Assembly: GCA_965365655.1 (NCBI GenBank)
Contig: CBDUCN010000026.1
Location: forward strand, 1-25,938
DNA: 25,938 nucleotides
Direction of reading: 5' to 3'
Source of the DNA: JBFHNV01 sp965365655
Lineage (GTDB): Bacteria > Pseudomonadota > Gammaproteobacteria > HK1
The translations under genes and the position numbers were made by a program. Under the pieces are notes generated by a model that saw nothing but the letters and a program-made list of their open reading frames with translations, ran no database searches and was not told the DNA's origin. Below, one piece after another: positions 21,573 to 25,938 of the stretch (the first letter of the stretch is position 1; each line of letters starts with the position of its first letter).

Positions 21573-24092
21573 TCACCCGGCGCGCAGCAGCAGTGCCGGC
21601 GCGAGGCGCAGCTGCGCCATCAGCCAGCGCGCACCCAGCGCGAGGCTCACCATGCTGACCGTGACCGCCACCGTCGCGCCCAGGCCCCACGCGGCGCCGG
21701 TGTCCAGCTCCAGGCGCAGGTGCAGGAAGGCGCCGGCGATCGCGCCGCCCAGCGCGAGGGAGAACGTGCTCACCAGCGTTGCCAGCAGCGCGTACTCCAG
21801 CCACAGGCTCGCGTGGATCACCGACAGGCGTGCGCCCAGGGTGTGAAGCACCGTCGCGTCGTAGACCTGGTGCGCGCGGCTGCCGGCCATCACGCTGGCC
21901 AGCACCAGCAGGCTCGCGAGCAGCGTGACGCCGGCCACGACCGCGAGGCCGGCGCTCGCGCGCGCGAGCAGTGCGCGCGCCTCGTCCAGGATTCCCGTCG
22001 TGTGCACGGTGATCACGCCGGGCATCGCGTCCGCGATGCGCTCGCGGAGCAGGTGCGCCGGCTCGTCGTCCAGGTAGGCCGCGCCGACGTAGCGGGTGAC
22101 GTAGGGATCCAGCACGCCGTCGGAGAAGATCGCCTCCAGCCAGAAGCGCGTGCGCACGCGCTGCTGGCCATAGATGGCCGCGAGCTCCGCCTCCACCCGC
22201 TCGCCGAAGATCTCGAAGCCCAGCACGTCGCCGACCTCGAGGCCGATCTGATCCGCCTCGCGGTCCTCCATCGCGACCAGCGCCCGCCCGCGGTGATCCT
22301 CGGGCCACCATGCGCCGCGCTCGACGCGCACGCCGTCGAAGTTGCCGGCGCGCACGCTGAGCTTGTGCTCGTCGCGCGACTCCAGCGCGCGCTCGAGGTC
22401 GGCGCTGTCCGCGAGCGGCTCGCCGTTCACCGTCGCGAGGCGGCCCAGCACCAGCGGCGCGAGATCCAGGCGCGACAGCGTCGGGGTCTGCTCGGCCAGG
22501 CGCCGGAACCCGTCCACCTGCGCGGCGGGGATGTCGTGGAACACCAGCGTCGGCGCACGCTCGGGCACCGTCTCGTCGATGGTGCGCAGCAGCGCCCCGA
22601 CGACCAGTGCGCAGGCGACGAGCACCGTGAGCGCGGCGCCGAGCGAGATCAGCGACGCGCGAAGCGGCGAGCCCGGGCGATGCAGGTTGGCCATTGCGAG
22701 GCGCAGTGCGAAGCGCCCGTGCACCAGCGGGTGCCGGAGCGCGCGGCGCGACAGCGCGCGAAGCACCCGGACAACGCCTTCCAGCAGCGCGAGCAGCACG
22801 ACGACCACCAGCACGAAGCCCGCCCCGAACCGCGGCTCGGGCACCGCGGCGAGCACCAGCGCCGCGGTGAGCGCGGCGCACGCGGCCGTCGCCAGCCACC
22901 AGCCGCGCGGCGTGCGCGTCGTGGTGCCGTCGATACCGCGGAACAACGCGGCCGGCGGCACCGACAGCGCACGCCCCAGCGCCGGCAGCGCGAAGGTCAG
23001 CGCCGTGAGGAGCCCGAACAGCGTCGCCAGCGCGAGCGGCGCCCCGAGGCTGGCTGCATCCGGCGCGAGCGGCAGGCGCTCGGCCGCGAGCGCGGCGCCG
23101 GCCAGCGCGAGCACGCCGCCGGCGGCGGCGCCGGCCAGGCTCGCGCCGGCGGCCATCAGCAGCACCTGCATCAGGTACATCGCGGCCAGCCGGCCGTCGC
23201 GCAGGCCCAGCGCGCGCAGGGTCGCGAGCGTCGCGAGCTTGCCCTGAAGGTAGCCATGCACGCTGTTGAACACGCCCAGACCGCCGACGAACAGCGCGCT
23301 GAATCCGACCAGCAGGAGCGCGGAGCCGATCTGGCCCAGCACCTCGGCCATGCGCTCGCTGCGCTCGGCGAAGCTGCGCACCTCGAAATCGATGCCGGGA
23401 AAGGTTCGCGCGAGCGCCGCCTGCCAGGCGTCCAGATCCTCGGCGGTGCGCACGCGGTAGCGGTATGCGAGGCGGCTGCCCGGCTGCACCAGGGCGCTGT
23501 CGTCCAGCGCGCCCGCGGCGATCATCAGCGGCGGCCCGCGCCAGTCCGCGCGCAGGCTGCGGTCGGGCTGGCGCTCGATGCGCGCGCGAAGCTCCATGTC
23601 CAGCGCGCCGATGCGCACGCGGTCGCCCGCGGCGAGACCGAGGCGGCGCTCGAGAGTGGGGTCGAAGGCCGCGCCCCAGGTGCCGTCGCGTTTCTCGAGG
23701 ACCTGTTCGAGCGGCCGCGGCGGCGCGAGCCGCACCTCGCCGTAGAGCGGATACGCGTCGTCGGTGACCTGCAGCTCGACGAGCTGCACCTGTCCCGTGC
23801 CGGTGCGCAGCATCGTGCGCAGCTCCACCAGCAGCGAGACCTCGCCGCGCCCGCGCATCCAGCGCACGACCTCGTCGGGCAGCGGAGCGCGCGAGCGCAC
23901 GACGAGGTCGCCGCCGAGCAGCGCGCGGGCGTCGGCCAGCAGCGCGCCGCTGACCTGGCGGTGCAGCCCGGCGCTGGCGGCGATCAGCGCGACGCCGAGC
24001 GCGAGGCACGCGCACAGCACCCACAGGCTGCGCCCGCTGCCGCGCAGGTCGCGCACGCCGACCCGCAGCAGGCGCGCGGACAGGGCGCTCAT
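21573..24092 (-). CDS. ybbP: YbbP-like FtsX-family ABC permease
   Basis: 839 residues, close to Escherichia coli YbbP (about 800). An N-terminal membrane helix (about 23-42) is followed by a large periplasmic domain (about 45-250), a first FtsX domain with three or four helices (about 255-385, including G-V-F-N-S-V-H-G-Y-L-Q-G-K-L-A-T-L-A-T-L-R), more helices and a second periplasmic part (about 500-715). The second FtsX domain closes the protein (about 715-835; D-A-T-V-L-H-T-L-G-A, Y-A-L-L-A-T-L-V-S). Family members with their YbbA-type ATPase are mechanotransmission transporters, probably extracting or moving lipids or lipoproteins at the inner membrane. The ATG overlaps the ATPase stop by four bases. 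No tesA-like thioesterase, a frequent neighbour in enterobacteria, is in view. Confidence 0.88.
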   Translation of the reverse strand: MSALSARLLRVGVRDLRGSGRSLWVLCACLALGVALIAASAGLHRQVSGALLADARALLGGDLVVRSRAPLPDEVVRWMRGRGEVSLLVELRTMLRTGTGQVQLVELQVTDDAYPLYGEVRLAPPRPLEQVLEKRDGTWGAAFDPTLERRLGLAAGDRVRIGALDMELRARIERQPDRSLRADWRGPPLMIAAGALDDSALVQPGSRLAYRYRVRTAEDLDAWQAALARTFPGIDFEVRSFAERSERMAEVLGQIGSALLLVGFSALFVGGLGVFNSVHGYLQGKLATLATLRALGLRDGRLAAMYLMQVLLMAAGASLAGAAAGGVLALAGAALAAERLPLAPDAASLGAPLALATLFGLLTALTFALPALGRALSVPPAALFRGIDGTTTRTPRGWWLATAACAALTAALVLAAVPEPRFGAGFVLVVVVLLALLEGVVRVLRALSRRALRHPLVHGRFALRLAMANLHRPGSPLRASLISLGAALTVLVACALVVGALLRTIDETVPERAPTLVFHDIPAAQVDGFRRLAEQTPTLSRLDLAPLVLGRLATVNGEPLADSADLERALESRDEHKLSVRAGNFDGVRVERGAWWPEDHRGRALVAMEDREADQIGLEVGDVLGFEIFGERVEAELAAIYGQQRVRTRFWLEAIFSDGVLDPYVTRYVGAAYLDDEPAHLLRERIADAMPGVITVHTTGILDEARALLARASAGLAVVAGVTLLASLLVLASVMAGSRAHQVYDATVLHTLGARLSVIHASLWLEYALLATLVSTFSLALGGAIAGAFLHLRLELDTGAAWGLGATVAVTVSMVSLALGARWLMAQLRLAPALLLRAG

Positions 24093-24823
24093 GCGCTCTT
24101 CCGGGCCGCCCCGGCGGTCGCGGCGGGCGGACCCGGCGCCGCGGCGGGCTGGGCGAGGCGTCCGTCGTGAAGCCTCAGCACGCGATCGCAGCGCGCCGCG
24201 AAGTCGAGATCGTGCGTGACCAGCACCAGCGTGGTGCCGGTGCGCGCGGTGAGGTCGAACAGCAGATCCGCGACCCGCTCGCCGGTGTGCTCGTCCAGGT
24301 TTCCGGTGGGCTCGTCGGCCAGCAGCAGCGCCGGCCCGTGCACCAGCGCGCGGGCGATGGCGACGCGCTGCTGCTCGCCGCCGGAGAGCTGGCCCGGGAA
24401 ATGCTCCGCGCGCTCCGCGAGGCCCACCTCGGCCAGCATCGCCCGCGCCCGCCCGGGCGCGTCGTGCACGCCGGCGATGTCCAGCGGCAGCGCGACGTTG
24501 TCCAGCGCGCTCAGGCTGGGCACCAGGTGGAAGGACTGGAACACGATGCCGAGCCGGTCGCGGCGCAGATCCGCGAGGGCGTCGCGGCCGAGGCTCTCCA
24601 GCGCGCGCCCGTCGAGCACCACCGAGCCGTGGGTCGGGCGCTCCAGCCCGGCCAGCAGCAGCAGCAGGGTGGTCTTGCCGGACCCGGACGGACCGACGAT
24701 CGCGACGCGCTCGCCGGCGGCGATCGTCAGCGACAGGTCGTCCAGCACGGCCACGTCGGTCGCGCCCATCGGATAGCGCATCGACAGGGCGTCCAGGCGG
24801 ACGATGGGGGAGGGCGCGGTCAT
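24089..24823 (-). CDS. ybbA: YbbA-like ABC transporter ATP-binding protein
   Basis: 244-residue ATPase of the LolD/MacB/YbbA type. Walker A G44-P-S-G-S-G-K-T51, Q-loop Gln96 in V-F-Q-S-F, signature L-S-G-G-E at 146-150, Walker B L-L-L-A-D-E-P ending at 172, followed by the family mark T-G-N-L-D, and switch His204 in V-T-H-D. Close resemblance over its length to Escherichia coli YbbA (e.g. V-F-Q-S-F-x-L-x-P-S/T-L, L-A-A/F-A-A-R-C-D-R) supports the name. Start chosen at the ATG at 24823, which aligns with the family N-terminus; a GTG at 24847 and ATG at 24841 are in frame. The C-terminal 20 residues are an Ala/Pro tail. It is translationally coupled to the permease. Confidence 0.9.
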   Translation of the reverse strand: MTAPSPIVRLDALSMRYPMGATDVAVLDDLSLTIAAGERVAIVGPSGSGKTTLLLLLAGLERPTHGSVVLDGRALESLGRDALADLRRDRLGIVFQSFHLVPSLSALDNVALPLDIAGVHDAPGRARAMLAEVGLAERAEHFPGQLSGGEQQRVAIARALVHGPALLLADEPTGNLDEHTGERVADLLFDLTARTGTTLVLVTHDLDFAARCDRVLRLHDGRLAQPAAAPGPPAATAGAARKSA

Positions 24824-24988
24824 GTCGCTCTCGGGCTCCATGGACACGAAGTGGCGGGAAGCCTACCCGCGCCGGCGCCGCGCACGACGCCCGTGCCGGT
24901 TACTCGCGCCGCGCCGACGGCGCGCGGCCGGTACCGGGCGGTGAGTGTCCGGCAGCGGACCGCGCCGGCGCCGTGCGCACGGCCTGCC

Positions 24989-25020
24989 GGCGCCCGGGCT
25001 GCGCCGGGGGGCCCGGCGCC
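24989..25020 (-). terminator. GC-rich stem-loop after the solute-binding-like gene
   Basis: GGCGCCCGGGC (24989-24999) pairs with GCCCGGCGCC (25011-25020) with a one-base bulge. It begins four bases past the stop codon at 25024 on the minus strand. No T-tract. Confidence 0.35.
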
Positions 25021-25023
25021 CGC

Positions 25024-25752
25024 TCAGGCCGGCGGCGCGACCGTGAGCCGGCCCTCGACGCCGTGCTTGCGGATCAGCTCCGCGACCAGCCCGCTCGCCT
25101 TCGCCTCCTCGACGAACGCGCGCAGGAACGCGGCGCCCGCGGGACGGTCCGGCTTGGTGCCGATGGCCTGCTGCACGGCCGTGAACCGGCCGTCCAGGAT
25201 GCGCGCTCCCGGCAGCTTCTTCACGTCGTCCAGCAGCCGGGGGCGAAGCCCTGCGAGCGCGTCCAGCTGCTGCTCGACGAACAGGTCGTAGGACGCGTCG
25301 ATGCCCTCGGCCTTCACCAGCTCGGCGTGGCGGAGGTTGTCGCTGAGCCACAGGTCGTAGGCGCTGCGCGCGGACACCGCGATGCGCACGCCGTCGCGGT
25401 CGACGTCGGCGACCGTCTCGAGCGGCGAGCCCGCCGGCACCAGGTAGGTGGCCTCGATCTCGACGTACGCCGCGGTGAAGGCGATCGTCTTCGCGCGCTC
25501 CGGCTCCGCGCCGATGTTGCCGATGTCCCACAGGTCTTCCGTCGCCGCGTCGGCCAGCGCGCCGGGGTTCGGGAACGGCACCAGCTTCACCGGCACGCCG
25601 AGGCGCTCCGCGACCGCGCGCGCGATGTCCGGCGACACGCCGTCCGGATCGCCGTCCGGAGTCTCGCCGGTCACCAGCAGGAAGTTGGACATGTTGATGC
25701 CGGCGCGCAGCACGCCGGTCGGTGCCAGCTCGGCGCGGGCTTCGTCGATCAT
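25024..25752 (-). CDS. Solute-binding-like protein without signal peptide
   Basis: 242 residues with the fold markers of family 3 extracellular solute-binding proteins (polar amino acids, opines): L-R-A-G-I-N near residue 15, G-V-S-P-D-I-A-R-A-V-A-E-R-L-G-V-P-V at about 37-54, W-D-I-G-N-I-G near 74-80, E-P-E-R-A-K-T-I-A-F-T-A-A-Y near 82-95, and a second-lobe segment around 115-135. The N-terminus is polar (MIDEARAELAPTG) with no signal peptide or lipobox. The ATG at 25752 has a GGAGA nine bases upstream and no better upstream start is seen, so the protein is predicted to stay in the cytoplasm. No permease or ATPase of an amino-acid importer is adjacent. The ligand is unknown; it might be a cytoplasmic ligand sensor or enzyme. 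Confidence 0.8.
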   Translation of the reverse strand: MIDEARAELAPTGVLRAGINMSNFLLVTGETPDGDPDGVSPDIARAVAERLGVPVKLVPFPNPGALADAATEDLWDIGNIGAEPERAKTIAFTAAYVEIEATYLVPAGSPLETVADVDRDGVRIAVSARSAYDLWLSDNLRHAELVKAEGIDASYDLFVEQQLDALAGLRPRLLDDVKKLPGARILDGRFTAVQQAIGTKPDRPAGAAFLRAFVEEAKASGLVAELIRKHGVEGRLTVAPPA

Positions 25753-25787
25753 GGATCGGGTCTCCAGTGGTGGAACGCGGCCGGTAA

Positions 25788-25793
25788 AGCTAT
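25788..25793 (-). promoter_or_regulatory. Weak candidate -10 upstream of the solute-binding-like gene
   Basis: CATAGC on the minus strand, within the AT-richer stretch CATAGCTTTACC, lies about 35 bases before the ATG. No -35 match; tentative. Confidence 0.2.
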
Positions 25794-25904
25794 GCGGCGC
25801 GATGGAAGGTGTCCAGGCGGGCCGCGCGTGGACGCGTGCGCCGCAGGGGCGTGCCGCCCGGCGGGGAGCCGCGGGCCCGGCACCGCGTCGTCGGGCGCGA
25901 CGAC

Positions 25905-25922
25905 CGGGACCGCCCGGTCCCG
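25905..25922. repeat. 7-bp stem-loop at the window end
   Basis: CGGGACC (25905-25911) pairs with GGTCCCG (25916-25922) around GCCC. The DNA from 25753 to 25938 contains no gene that I can support. Confidence 0.35.
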
Positions 25923-25938
25923 CCGGCGCGCCGGTCCC

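Noticed and set aside
21720..24170. 816-codon plus-strand open frame opposite the ybbP-like gene
   Set aside because: Same antisense composition and no recognisable domain; the minus-strand gene is supported by FtsX motifs and the ATGA overlap.

Overview
The window is a very GC-rich (by eye about 70% or more) chromosomal stretch of a Gram-negative proteobacterium. Signs of this are a lipoprotein signal, periplasmic rhodanese and AsmA proteins, a YbbA/YbbP-type ABC pair and a seven-domain Mrp (Pha/Sha-type) cation/proton antiporter with fused A and B subunits. Third codon positions are almost all G or C. A high-GC gammaproteobacterium is my best guess, but no marker gene here settles the lineage. 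I see no rRNA, tRNA, CRISPR, phage gene or transposase gene.

Layout, left to right. 0.2-3.7 kb: a patatin-like lipoprotein, a small unknown protein, a periplasmic rhodanese-like protein on the minus strand and an HDOD signalling protein. 4.0-6.1 kb: a lipid-flavoured group made of a YkuE/LpxG-like metallophosphoesterase, a bacterial homologue of archaeal CDP-archaeol synthase (CarS) and, divergent from it, a CDP-alcohol phosphatidyltransferase. 6.1-12 kb: signalling and export, with a class III cyclase-FHA protein lacking transition-state residues, a two-gene ABC-2 exporter, a membrane-anchored Ser/Thr kinase, a PilZ protein and a PpiC-type parvulin. 12-15 kb: a TauD/TfdA-type dioxygenase converging on an AsmA-family protein.

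15.4-21.2 kb is the minus-strand operon mrpAB-C-D-E-F-G. Most of its genes overlap by 4-7 bases, so translation is probably coupled. Its products would form one inner-membrane complex exchanging Na+ (or another monovalent cation) for protons. 21.6-24.8 kb holds the ybbA-ybbP-type pair, joined by an ATGA overlap, and 25.0-25.75 kb a solute-binding-like protein with no export signal.

The least ordinary features are: (1) the divergent CarS-like / CDP-alcohol transferase pair, which could make an unassigned phospholipid; (2) an AT-richer, roughly 155-bp intergenic element beside mrpG with 19-bp imperfect terminal inverted repeats and several internal hairpins, part of which recurs as a diverged, inverted copy 6 kb away in front of ybbP's 3' end; (3) a 16-bp perfect hairpin in front of the mrp operon; and (4) the degenerate cyclase-FHA protein near a Ser/Thr kinase. 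Most of the rest is ordinary chromosomal gene content.
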